Shown here: one piece after another, positions 9,256 to 18,767 of the stretch
Layout of the letters: each line of letters starts with the position of its first letter
How positions within the stretch are numbered: the stretch's first letter is position 1
Notes under the pieces: generated by a model
Told to the model about the DNA's origin: nothing
What the model saw: only the letters and a program-made list of their open reading frames with translations
Databases searched by the model: none
NCBI GenBank assembly: GCA_028565635.1
Contig: JAOXYB010016543.1
Location: forward strand, 1-19,066
DNA length: 19,066 nt
Reading direction: 5' to 3'
From: Phoronis ovalis
Taxonomy: Eukaryota; Phoronida; Phoronidae
Made by a program: the position numbers and the translations under genes

Positions 9256-12200
9256 CTACAAATAATAATTGTTTCAAAGTACTTTAAATTTAATAACTAA
9301 TCAAATGTTTCTGAGAAACATAATAGACTACTTGTACGTGATTGGTGGAACCACTTGTCGCGACCACCAAGCATTCCAAGCGTGAGCGTTTCGTGAACAA
9401 ACCATGATGCATGCTGGGAAAGTGCATGGAAATAGTGTGTTACAACCATAAGACAACATTGAATAAATTTTAATCCCGTGAAAGGGGTAAAAAGTAAAGA
9501 TGGCATTCTGTGTTATTTATAAAGTCCGACCGAACTGTATCCGCTAAGAGGCGCTAGCCGTCAGGAGATATTTCCTAAGTTAGCCAATCAGGTCGTAGAA
9601 TTTTAACTGTGCCATTTTTTGACCAAGAATACGTTATAACGCTAGGGATTTTTCCAACGATTTCAGCTTCGTGGTAACGATTTGAGCACTTGGGTAATTC
9701 AATTTATATTGAAATATATTAATTCTTGCAATAAATAAAAAAAAGTGACTTTATTTTTGTATAGACATACACAGGTTCAAAATAGAATGAGTGCCTTTAA
9801 TTAAATATATTACTGTCAATGAATAGTTTTTGAAATTTTACCTAATAATATTTTCGTATTCTTTATCTTTTCCTTTTGAATCCCTCCATTTCCTAAACAT
9901 AACTGAGGCATCGACATTAGCTGGTGAAAATGTGTTGGGTTCATTCAGTAGTGATATAATACTGAGCAGTATGGTTCTACAAATCAAAATCATAATAATT
10001 TTACACAGATTAGACATTTTTCTGATACACTATTAGTCAATTTGACGAAATGGACAAAATCATATTTATTGCATGTAGCACCAATTGACATCGCTTACAC
10101 TTTAAAAATCTTTTAGGAAAGGCGTCAATGTAACAGATTATGAAACTTTATTCCATGCAACTGTCACATACTTCTGTAGTCTCTAACAAAGACTATATAT
10201 CTTATAAATGTACTACATAAATTCTTTTAAACTATAAGCTTGCAAAAGTCAATATTTTGTTTTAAAATTAATAGTGCATATTATTATCAGATATATATAG
10301 ACCCTTGTTGCATATAGGGATAGAAATTTATATAGCGATTTAAACTCAAGTTTTAACAAAAAAGAATTTAAAAATACAAGAGTCTAAACTTAGACTAATA
10401 CTTCTGTGGTGGCCATTTTGAATAAATAACACTATTTTAAAAAAAAGGTAATAAAATGTAATATTTCTGCACCCTCAGGTGGTATGGAATGTTTCTAATA
10501 TTTACAACCAAACAATTTAGTGTTTTCATCAATCTCAATTACATTTCTTTTACAGTAAACTACAACAAAGTGAAAATGGTTGCGTAAAGAAATAAAATGA
10601 GGAGTTTCATATGTCTTTTGTAAAAGTACAATTAAAGGAAAAATGTGCAATTTGAATCAGATGCCCTTGCTTCTAAATCGATTTTAGTCATGCCCATCTT
10701 TTCCTCCCATTTTGTTAACAAAAGTAAATGCAACTGGAAGGTAGTTAAATAATCTAACTAAGAAAATAGTTTAGTAGCGTGATCATAAGCAATCGCCTGG
10801 CTGGATATTATACACTTCAGCTTAAAATTCATCAAGATTAAACAGAAAAACGTGTTTTAGTTTCAATATGCATTTTGCAAAAAATTTGAAAACAGTCAAT
10901 TTGTCTATTCTACACAGTCATTTTCACATTGTTCTAGATCCAAAAAAAAATTAAAAGTTTTTATAGATCTATAGAGAAAAATGGTTGCCACAATTACTTA
11001 AATTTTATCTTTAGGTTTTTAATTTATCAGTCAGATTTCTAGCAGTATTCACCGTACAAACAATCTAGAGAAACATTGCTATTGGGTAGAGAAGGTACCG
11101 GACCAGCGTGTATGTATCAAATACTGTACACTTTCAAATTTGTATTGTGCATACCATACAAAAATGCTATGTATTTACACATGAAGTGATCAATGGCTGC
11201 GAAATCAATGCATGCTACACGATTACATGAATGATCATGGTGTAGCATATTTATAGAATACATTGTGGGTAAACACTGCATGAATTGCATGTTAACTTAC
11301 CTAACGTTTTGTGTAGGGTTCCACCTTTCTGAAGCCTCCTCCCCACTGTGTGGGTCATCTACAGGAGGATGCAAGATTGATATACATACATCACCATTCT
11401 ACAATATTACAAATGAAATCATATATCACTATTCTACAACAGTTCAAAGAAAATTATGCATACATCACCTTATTCTGCTAATGGAAGTATTACTGCAGAC
11501 ATCATTTCACAATTATATTGCAAAGGATGCTATTATACATAAATCACCATTCCACAATATTACAAAGGAAATATTGCTTTTTCTTTTTACAATAAAAATT
11601 ATAATATTTGTAGAAGTGCAGATAGGTAATGCGAGTACAAGCTGATAATTTATATAAGTTGCCTTTCAATATGCAAATACATAGGCAAAAATCTCAGAGG
11701 AGTTATGCATATCCTATGTAAATTACGATCAAATACACCATTGCACAAGGCTATGTTGACACTATCTATGAATACATAATGAAATTTTCTTCAGTATTTT
11801 GGGCACAGCGATTTAATTTTGGGTGTTTCAGAAAGTCACCATGTCGTATTTGGGTGTTTCAGAATGTCACCATGTCGTACTTGCGACAAGAAGCCAAACT
11901 TTCCCAAAGGTAATTACAATAATATTCGAATAATCAAAATTTATTTATTTTTCGAAAGTATATCCATAATATGTACATAGACATTGCCCAATTCTCCAAT
12001 ACATACAAGTTCAAACTACAAAATATAAAAGTTTGTGTCCCAACATAGAGAAATGTTATTACATAAAAACTACATGATACTAATGACCCAAATCCTAATT
12101 GTTTACAATGCTATATATATAATCTGACTCTTCCAAACAATAACCAGAGGTCTAGCATAAAAATGTATTTCCCTACTGAAATAGATCATAAGCTATATTC

Positions 12201-15200
12201 TTTAGGGATTGTAATTCAAACTAGAGGAGACAGCACATTTTAAATAATTAATGTGCCATTGTTTTCAAGATACTGTTTGCATATATCTTAATCTATGCAA
12301 ATTTGCGCAGGTGACACGTACTCCATTAGCCAGCAAATCATTACTGCTCATGAAATCTATACCATAGTACTTTGTACTTTTAACTTCAAATGCACTATGT
12401 GCCACATTTTACTTAAAAAATATCACTTACTTCATATACATTAGGATGCCACATTTTTGTAACAAATCGAACTGTTGGAGGACTATATGGATAATCTGGT
12501 GGAAATTTCATCTGTGCCTGTAAATCAGAGATCAAAATTTAATACTGTAACAATCAACATAGCTCTAAAAGCCAGACTGTATCAAACCCACATAGTAACA
12601 CTTCCTATATAAGAATTCACAATTAATGTTCAATCTATAAACAACATTGAAATCAAACATGCTTGAAAAATATTGAAGTTTTTAAACTTTTTACTGGGCT
12701 CTTTACCCACGGTTAATGAATGGTCAGCGGGTATTTCCCCTGGGGAGTTTTCTTGGTGATATTATGGGATAGGGGTGTGCTACTAGGGGTGTAATTTTAA
12801 TACCAAGTCTATAGAACTTGTTGAAGTATGAAACCAAAATGTACCAAAACATACTTAAAATATAATGACAGTACACTAGCACATTTGCAGAATATACCAG
12901 ATGTACTAGTACTTAGTAAACAAGAAAGTGACAGCAGATATCAGACAAGTAAAATATTGCCAATTAATGTTTTTTAATGTTTAAACTAATGTTATTTGTT
13001 TTATTAATCATTACACTATTTTCTGAAAAAAGAAGACTCAAAATACACCTTTTCAAGAGTTCTTGACCTCAAAAACCAATCCCAAAATATACCACAAAGG
13101 CTACCCAGAAATACTAAAATTTGTCAAGAAAGCTTCCCAGAGCCAGCGGCACATCCCTACCTTACACAAAGCATCCTCCCCAGGTATTTATTACCAGCAC
13201 TACGTGTGTGCAGAACTGCTGTTGTTCTACAACCTGTTGTCACGAAAAATCAGACAGAAGCAGCTAATAAACTTTAGAAATTTGCTGGCATTGCAAATTA
13301 TACTCATCAACAAAATGTCAAGTTTAAAAAAAAAAACAATATACCATTATACAAAAATTTACAGTTCAATCATTATTACCGTACTGATGTGTGTTACGGG
13401 TATCGTTACTAGACCTTGTGCACAAAGCACAATATATACTGTTTTAAACATAATAGGACTTGCTACAAGAATAATCGGTCATATGTACCTATTTTGTTCA
13501 GAATGCTAGGTATAATTTTTTCAGTCTGTGCTCTTAAAAAAAATTACTGTCAGAACTATCTGATACAGTTATCTCTAGCATTTATATATTGTTTCAAGGG
13601 CAGCTTTCTAAACTTATCTCCAACCTACAAGCAATTAATTATCACTACTTACTGCCATAATTATTCATTCAGCATCAGAAATAAGCAGACTTTTAATAAT
13701 GGATAGGGCCAATCAGCTGATTTTACAGCAGCCAAATAACTATGACAATATAATAAAATTACATGAATAATGTATATCTGACTAGTTAGCATATATACTT
13801 TGACCACAATTCATGTCAAACTAACTCAACAAATACAGTTACCCTATTTAATGAAATATTATAATTTTATTTAATATAAAATATTTAACTTCAGTTTAAT
13901 CAACTATGGCACAAAGATTTGGCTTAACAAATCCAAACAAACCTATCAAAATCATGCACAAAATTTCCTTAGTGTGCTCATGGTGACGTGTGGTGCGATG
14001 GAGGCAGTAAAATGGCAGTCTTCCAACCAGAAGACAGAAATGTTGTGATGTGATATATCGAAAGCCTTGTTAGTTGAAAATCTGATTTTTTTGGGGGGGA
14101 ATGAATATTCATGGCAATATAATTATAGTTTGCCAAATTTAGAGTTTCATTTCCATCAGTATATTAGCGAGGTACGATTATTTAGCAAATGTCTATATTT
14201 TTCTATACTTAATCTTACTATTAAAATGGCACATGTGCATAATACAGACTTTTCTTGTAGTATTTATCTTTTGTTTAAAGGGAATCAGTGCTTCTACAAC
14301 ATCTGGTCAGTAAAGAATAATTAGTGGTCTGAAATACCTTTGACCTTATCATTATAATTACTGGAGCTGTACATCTGATGAGGAGAAGCATCTGGAATAT
14401 GGGGGTTTAAATGATACTTTAAGAACAAAGGAAGATTTATTACAAAACAACAACTGATTTTTTATTACTATATATTCACATGTAAATATTCGTAACAGTT
14501 TAATAGTATTTTCCCATTCAAATCGATTTCACATTTGTGAACATGTTCGGCTGTACTTACTAAGTAGAAATGAATCCCCAAAACCCTGATTAATGGTACC
14601 TAGTGAGTGAATAGGCAGTGCTCCCAAACTTATCCATATTTTTTTATACAACATATGTAAACATTGCAGGCTGTGTAAATCTGTAACTTTATCTTAATTA
14701 AATTTGATTCTGGTTCAACTTTTACAATTTACAATTTAACCAAATTGTATTAAATTTCAAAATGATTCCTTTCATGTGATTGGCATGTTACCTGAAAATG
14801 TACTGAGTTACTAACTACCAGTGATATTACATATAAAACAGTGTCCCTAAAAAGCATCCATATACTGTAATACCTGCCACATCTATAACACTAAGTAAAC
14901 AAAGTCAGCAAGATAGCAATTTATAAGCATGTACAATGTTAAAATGACACACCTATAAATACAAGGAGAAACATTACCTATAAGGTTACATGCTTTAAGG
15001 ACAATAGGTGCTCTGATCTCACAAGCTACATATTCGTCATTAAACTTACATTAATTCAATAGTAATATACTTTATTTGACGTCAAGTTTCGACTCCCTCA
15101 ATTTAATAAATTATATAAATATTATTAGAATGCGCATACAATTAAACATAACCTCTGTAGATATTAGGTTCACAGCAACAGACTGGAAATCCCAGATTCA

Positions 15201-17255
15201 TTTTAGTTTTTATGCCTTAAATTGTATAGAAGCTGAAGATGGTACAAAAATACTACATAATTATTTTATTTTGTTTTTTAAATTATTTAAATACACTGAA
15301 GGTATTACTGGAACAGGCACTGTATTGATCAGTGGTTACCAGTAGCCACAGTCTGGAACATACAAATCTACAGTCTTTAAAAATTAGATAATAATAAAAC
15401 TACTAAGCAATAAAATCACACATAGGACTGCTTTAATGTATTCACAACTGATAAGTCATTAGGTAGACTGGGCTCAGTCTGGACAAAGTTCCCTTAGTTT
15501 CCCCAACAAATTTCCACTCCAATTGCCTAAACTGTTGATAAATAATAATTTTTTAAATGCATAGTTTATATTTAGTTATAAATGTATATAATATGGTTTA
15601 GTGGCTTTCTCAAAAATTACATTTTATTCATTTTTATTTTCACTAATTTAATGATGTAAGCATTATAAATGAAGTCAATGAGAATAATGTTGTCACCAAG
15701 CAATATATTTCAACCACTGATACATAAAATACTATAAGTTCCGACTATAATTTTATATATATATACAGTAGTTGGTCACATGATGTCACCCGGTGGATAT
15801 AAACTTCTTAGCTAGTTATTAAAATATGGTGATTTGCAAAGTATCATGGCAAATTTACCCTCCCATAAATGTCCCGAGGGTCTCTAAATGAACCTATCCA
15901 AGGTTGTACCTATCCGACAAGACCAACACACTTCCTACCTGGAAAATTACCCTGGATAAAACCTTGTTTAGTTTGACCTGGCCTTGGGAACAAAATTACA
16001 CAGAGCCACTAACAACTAGCCACTCAAGTTGAGTGACTCAGTTACAGTTACAAATGTGGTATAACACATTTTTAACATTACTTTGCAGTGATGCTCTCAA
16101 GAGGAAGTAATATATTTATGGCATGATGCCTTCATCAGAGTTAACTTCTAAAAAGCGTAAATAGCAAAATAATGTAGACATTTGCTAGAATTTAGCAAAA
16201 TGAATAATGGTATGCAAAATCGCAATTTTTTATCTGGTAACAATGTTATTTGTATACTCCGTAAAAAACACTCATTGCTGGATGAACTGTATCAGTATGG
16301 TCAGATTTAAAATGCGTAAAATATATAATACACCGTTTCATGCAAGAGAGAATCTCATCCTTGTATGGGGAAATCATTAGTTTCAATTTTGACATTACTA
16401 AATAAATTAGTACCAGCTGAACCTGGAGGTGGACAATAATCCATGGATACAGCATATTCTCCATGGAATGTAATGTCAAAACATTATCTGAAGAGTTTGT
16501 GAAACACATTATAATACTTATATTTGATTAATATTTACAAATAAGCTAACAACTGATAAACACCGTGTTGAATATGAGTCATATAATACTTGAACCTCGG
16601 AAGTCATCTAGAACGATATCACTCAGTAATTTTTTTTGATATTAACTATTAATTCAGCATTGAACTCAACAAATAGACAGTCACTGCCTTCACAAGCAAA
16701 TTACTGACCTTATCAAAACACAATGTCATGGGGACAAGTATGTACACAATACGGACCAAGTTTTAAATCCGACAGCAGTATGACATTATATTTTTTACTA
16801 AATTTCATCTACATTGAAACATAAATAAGTTCTATTTAACTTTAAAACGAATCTAAAAAAACAAAGTTTATTATGAATCAGCTGTTCCCTTCATGACGAA
16901 ATCACCATGTGTATGGTATTTAATACAGGATGTAAACAAAGAAGATCGATAGCAATTTGGTCAACCAGAACAAAGACATAGTTCTGTTTTAAAAAGAATA
17001 TCGAAATAACTTGAATAACAGTTGGTCTGAAACTTCACAAAGTGATCACATGAAGGTGGGTCTTGAAACACATGCCATTACCTTAAAGTATCCGCCTTCA
17101 TACAATGTCCCAGGGGGTCCGAAAATTGCCACATCCCATTCAAAGAGATTGTCTTCTTTGGCTTGTACTCGAAACCCCTCGACAGGTTCTACAACAATAT
17201 TCTTATATTCCAACTGTAAAGCCTTTACAGCTCCGCTGGTTGGGCTCACCGCCAT
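9033..17255 (-). CDS. UBE2R2: CDC34/UBE2R-type E2 ubiquitin-conjugating enzyme (complete, 5 exons)
   Basis: Joined minus-strand exons 17255-17082, 12517-12431, 11398-11301, 9976-9842 and 9255-9033 give 238 residues, close to human CDC34/UBE2R1 and UBE2R2 (236-238). This E2 takes ubiquitin from E1 and, with SCF and other cullin-RING E3 ligases, builds K48-linked chains in cytosol and nucleus (family knowledge). Visible marks are [13 protein letters not shown] (47-58), YPYSPP (67-72), HPN (82-84), the catalytic Cys92 in GDVCISIL, the class-specific acidic loop (~99-112), [10 protein letters not shown] (137-146), [11 protein letters not shown] (150-160), VPTTLAEYC (182-190), and an Asp/Glu-rich tail from ~208 to the end that in this class contacts the cullin basic canyon. 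The acidic loop separates it from UBE2D-type E2s and the tail separates it from UBE2G. The symbol could equally be written CDC34, since most invertebrates have a single UBE2R gene. Confidence 0.96.
9056..9128 (-). repeat. Coding trinucleotide tract of the UBE2R acidic tail
   Basis: The minus strand is an interrupted run of GAT/GAA/TAT triplets that encodes the Asp/Glu/Tyr tail, including six consecutive Asp codons. Such tracts are prone to length change, but the frame is intact here. Confidence 0.85.
9321..9442. repeat. Internally deleted copy of element F
   Basis: The left end AATAGACTACTTGTACGTGA matches the F terminus, and the right end AAGTGCATGGAAATAGTGTG matches the right terminus of the full copy (AAGTGCATGCACATAGTCTA). 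Between them TTTCGTGAA and ATGCTGGGA are retained but ~240 bases of interior are missing. Confidence 0.68.
9522..9800 (+). repeat. Dispersed repeat R1, copy 3
   Basis: It starts near AAGTCCGACCGAACTGTATC and ends at GTGCCTTTAA. It has the single-unit form of the central region (GTTATAACGCTAGGGA). In UBE2R transcript sense it is antisense, and its end lies 41 bases from the exon 4 donor site. Confidence 0.92.
9842..9976 (-). CDS. UBE2R2: UBE2R exon 4
   Basis: The acceptor reads GATTTGTAG and the donor GTAAAA on the minus strand. This 135-nt exon encodes [20 protein letters not shown] followed by [20 protein letters not shown], nearly identical to the human enzyme. It starts and ends inside Arg codons (120 and 165). 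Confidence 0.96.
9977..11300 (-). other. UBE2R intron 3 (1324 bp)
   Basis: An AT-rich phase 2 intron with GTAAGT donor and TTTGTAG acceptor. I see no repeat family member or hidden exon in it. Confidence 0.8.
11301..11398 (-). CDS. UBE2R2: UBE2R exon 3 (catalytic cysteine and acidic loop)
   Basis: The acceptor reads ATTGTAG and the donor GTAAGT on the minus strand. The exon encodes [16 protein letters not shown] with the active-site Cys92, then [16 protein letters not shown]. The vertebrate protein has QSGELPSERW here, so three positions of the loop differ (Q to H, L to E, P to A). The exon leaves two bases of a split Arg120 codon. Confidence 0.95.
11399..12430 (-). other. UBE2R intron 2 (1032 bp)
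   Basis: A phase 0 intron with GTAAGT donor. It contains the 31-bp tandem duplication at 11821-11880 and a loose pair of related segments (11387-11425 and 11541-11571, sharing CACCATTCNACAATATTACA), one of which overlaps the exon 3 acceptor. Confidence 0.8.
11821..11880. repeat. 31-bp tandem duplication
   Basis: GGGTGTTTCAGAAAGTCACC and its continuation to TCGTATTT is followed at 11852 by a second copy that differs by one base (AATGTCACC). There are two copies only. Confidence 0.93.
12431..12517 (-). CDS. UBE2R2: UBE2R exon 2 (HPN motif)
   Basis: On the minus strand the acceptor reads TTTACAG and the donor GTAAGT. The 87-nt exon is phase 0 on both sides and encodes 29 residues, with [11 protein letters not shown] and [10 protein letters not shown]. 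It is too short for a simple ORF scan. Confidence 0.95.
12518..17081 (-). other. UBE2R intron 1 (4564 bp)
   Basis: This is the longest intron, phase 0, with donor GTAATG and acceptor TTTACAG. It is AT-rich with several ORFs of 80-150 codons on the plus strand (13063-13509, 14067-14324, 15076-15345) that show no motif or family feature. It holds a short (TA)n at ~15753-15764, a second TGACGTCA at 15077-15084, and a palindrome CACTCAAGTTGAGTG at 16021-16035. No exon or transposon is recognisable. Confidence 0.75.
17082..17255 (-). CDS. UBE2R2: UBE2R exon 1 with start codon
   Basis: The ATG is at 17255-17253 in a strong context (GACATGG). The start matches human CDC34 in distance: 13 residues from Met to the KAL motif in both. 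The frame is open further upstream to a TTG at 17279 but has no other ATG there. The exon encodes 58 residues, including EPVEGFR and the [14 protein letters not shown] block, and ends phase 0 at donor GTAATG. Confidence 0.95.
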
Positions 17256-17675
17256 GTCTTTTAACAGGGACCAAAACAATTTTTCAAAAAAATTAGAAAA
17301 AGTGACTGAAAACGGAACAAAAATCCCCCTAACAAAATTATTTCCCTTCTGCTGCTCTCAATAGTACTGGGTTTATGACGTCATCGATTGACACGGAAAC
17401 ACAGAAGCTATTCCTATCAAATGTTCAGCATCGAACAAATGGAAAACGATGGACAACTTCGTAAAAAGTCAATATTCAGGCAACTGTCATTATAAATATT
17501 ATGGACCAAAATATTCTAGAACAAATACCAGCAGGCAGTCTTAGCAAATACAACTGGGCATTGAGTGTTCGAAGATGTTATCTGTAGGGGTTAAAAAGCA
17601 GACGACGCTTTTGGCACATTCTTTTCCGGGAAGTGTGATTCAAAATTTTCCTATGACTTTGACTGTTTCTGGTGA
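17256..17675. promoter_or_regulatory. Divergent promoter region between UBE2R and the unidentified gene
   Basis: Only ~420 bases separate the two start codons, which point away from each other, so both 5' UTRs and core promoters must lie here or in an undetected 5' non-coding exon. No TATA box is obvious at a sensible distance. The interval holds a perfect TGACGTCA at 17376-17383, an overlapping ATCGAT at 17383-17388, and TTCCGGGAAGTG at 17624-17635 (palindromic TTCCGGGAA, ETS-like GGAAGTG). The function is inferred from position. Confidence 0.6.
17376..17383. promoter_or_regulatory. Perfect palindromic CRE (TGACGTCA)
   Basis: The octamer is the consensus site of CREB/ATF bZIP factors. It lies ~120 bases upstream of the UBE2R ATG and ~300 bases upstream of the divergent gene, which is a plausible place for an active site. 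It overlaps an ATCGAT hexamer by one base. Confidence 0.5.
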
Positions 17676-17751
17676 ATGGCACAGATACTAAAAAATACTA
17701 AAATGGTAGACAAACAAGTTGCGCATGAGATGTGCAAACTCGTTTCAGCAG
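17676..17751 (+). CDS. Unidentified gene, exon 1
   Basis: The exon reads from ATG 17676 (or 17703, same frame) to donor GTAAAG at 17752. It encodes MVDKQVAHEMCKLVSA from the second Met, with nine more residues from the first. A short upstream ORF (17653-17691) overlaps the first ATG and stops 11 bases before the second. Confidence 0.65.
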
Positions 17752-18767
17752 GTAAAGTATTTTTGTACCATTAATTAAACCAGCTTCATATTTTTGCGTT
17801 TCTAATGTATGTAAATCACCGTAATCCGCGGAATTCATTCAGTCAGTCACTGAATCTCATCATAGACTACAGACCACAGTCTGTTGCTGACAGTATGTTG
17901 CTTTATATTTTAAATTAATAAATATATGATATAGAAGCAAATTTGACCTCCCATGTTATCTTAAGATTTAATGGTGTATCCCGAGGATAGACTCGGATTA
18001 AAGAAACAGACAAACTACCACAGCCACAGGCACATGAGAACTCCTTCCTCAGCCTCCCCCTCCGGACTAATTACTGTGTGTCCAATATTTGACACATTTT
18101 AGTACAGTTCTGAAATCCGTAGTTTGCACCATTGTGTCTTTTATACCAAAATTTAAACTATTTGGTTTCAGAGTATGATGTGAAAAAAACTGATGTGACA
18201 CCATTTATTGCTGTTTTCAACATAATTCACCAAGAATACTCAGAAAAGTATCCTGAAGTTTATAAAACTCTGATTGCTTTACTTCATGATTACAATCCTT
18301 TCTTTGGAAAAGAATATCGACAGCGGGTAAGAATCTAAGTGTACTACGCACTTGACGAGGAATATATCCAAGGGAAATCCATCATGTGAACAAATAATAA
18401 TTAAGGCTTACAAAACATTTTTGAATTAAACCATCATAACAAAGGAACTGTATTACTATTTTACCGTTGAAAACAACAAGGAAATATTAATAAAAAATTA
18501 ATGCTCGCAGTATTTTTGACTCTTTGTGTTTGCATCTTAAGCACTTTTCATTAAAATTAATTTTATTATAATATATCTGCTCTATTTATAGTATACCAAA
18601 TATGTGCAGATATTACTAGAAAAGCAGCCAGAACTTGCAGATTACATCATATCCGTTTTACCAGATGGTAATCCTCCTTTTACTAACACAAATATACTGC
18701 AATCATTACCAGTTAAAATGCCGTCTTTACAAGCTACGTTTATGAATGGCCATGTACTGGCTCACAG
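17676..18767 (+). CDS. Unidentified protein, first three exons (3' partial)
   Basis: I do not recognise this protein. Exons 17676-17751, 18172-18326 and 18592-18767 splice into 135 open residues plus two bases, running off the right edge. The exons have good GT/AG borders (GTAAAG, GTAAGA, GTAAGG; TTTGGTTTCAG, CTATTTATAG) and consistent phases (1, 0, 2), which supports a real gene. The product looks soluble and mostly alpha-helical: EYDVKKTDVTPFIAVFNIIH, a Tyr/Pro-rich stretch YPEVYKTLIALLHDYNPFFG, a second helix pair YTKYVQILLEKQPELADYII, and a proline-containing link. No signal peptide, membrane segment or catalytic motif is seen. The start is uncertain: the ATG at 17676 has an in-frame TGA directly before it, and a second in-frame ATG at 17703 has the better context (AAAATGG). 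It is head to head with UBE2R. Confidence 0.75.
17752..18171 (+). other. Intron 1 of the unidentified gene (420 bp)
   Basis: A phase 1 intron bordered by GTAAAG and TTTGGTTTCAG. It contains a small perfect hairpin, ATTCAGT-CAGTC-ACTGAAT near 17836-17854, and nothing else recognisable. Confidence 0.75.
18172..18326 (+). CDS. Unidentified gene, exon 2
   Basis: The acceptor TTTGGTTTCAG ends at 18171 and the donor GTAAGA starts at 18327. The exon is open in one frame for 51 codons after a split Glu. It encodes a predicted helical segment, residues FIAVFNIIHQEYSEKYPEVY and on to the end at KEYRQR. Confidence 0.8.
18327..18591 (+). other. Intron 2 of the unidentified gene (265 bp)
   Basis: A phase 0 intron bordered by GTAAGA and CTATTTATAG. 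Nothing else is recognisable in it. Confidence 0.75.
18592..18767 (+). CDS. Unidentified gene, exon 3
   Basis: The acceptor CTATTTATAG ends at 18591 and the donor GTAAGG starts at 18768. The exon encodes YTKYVQILLEKQPELADYII, then SVLPDGNPPF and a MPSLQATFMNGHVLAHR end. It leaves two bases of a split codon, so coding continues beyond the window. Confidence 0.8.

Larger units (their letters stand above)
9256..9841 (-). other. UBE2R intron 4 (586 bp), mostly repeats
   Basis: More than two thirds of this intron is a deleted F element (9321-9442) and R1 copy 3 (9522-9800). The unique remainder is short and featureless. Confidence 0.85.

Noticed and set aside
9830-10036. Plus-strand ORF of 68 codons
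   Set aside because: It is the antisense shadow of UBE2R exon 4 (9842-9976), whose minus-strand reading is nearly identical to a known E2.
11265-11645. Plus-strand ORF of 126 codons
   Set aside because: It is mostly the antisense of UBE2R exon 3 and its flanking introns.
13063-13706. Two overlapping plus-strand ORFs (148 and 96 codons) in UBE2R intron 1
   Set aside because: They are AT-rich, overlap in different frames, depend on a non-ATG start, and show no domain, motif or splice context. They look like chance open frames.
14374-14400. Possible hammerhead core CTGATGA on the plus strand
   Set aside because: There is no stem II of sensible length and no CGAAA segment follows.
16115-16150. 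Possible hammerhead ribozyme on the minus strand (CTGATGA followed by a GGCAT/ATGCC stem)
   Set aside because: The required GAAA after stem II is absent (ATAAAT instead) and no stem III/I partner is visible.
717-17255. A functional link between LRRC28 and UBE2R because they are neighbours (E2 plus possible E3 adaptor)
   Set aside because: They are convergent and separated by a repeat-rich spacer, and to my knowledge they are on different chromosomes in humans. Adjacency alone in an animal genome is not evidence of joint function.
17256-17279. N-terminal extension of UBE2R (8 extra residues)
   Set aside because: The upstream in-frame codon at 17279 is TTG, not ATG, and the ATG at 17255 matches the start position in human CDC34.
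17011-17364. Plus-strand ORFs over UBE2R exon 1
   Set aside because: They are antisense shadows of exon 1; the minus strand carries the conserved E2 sequence.
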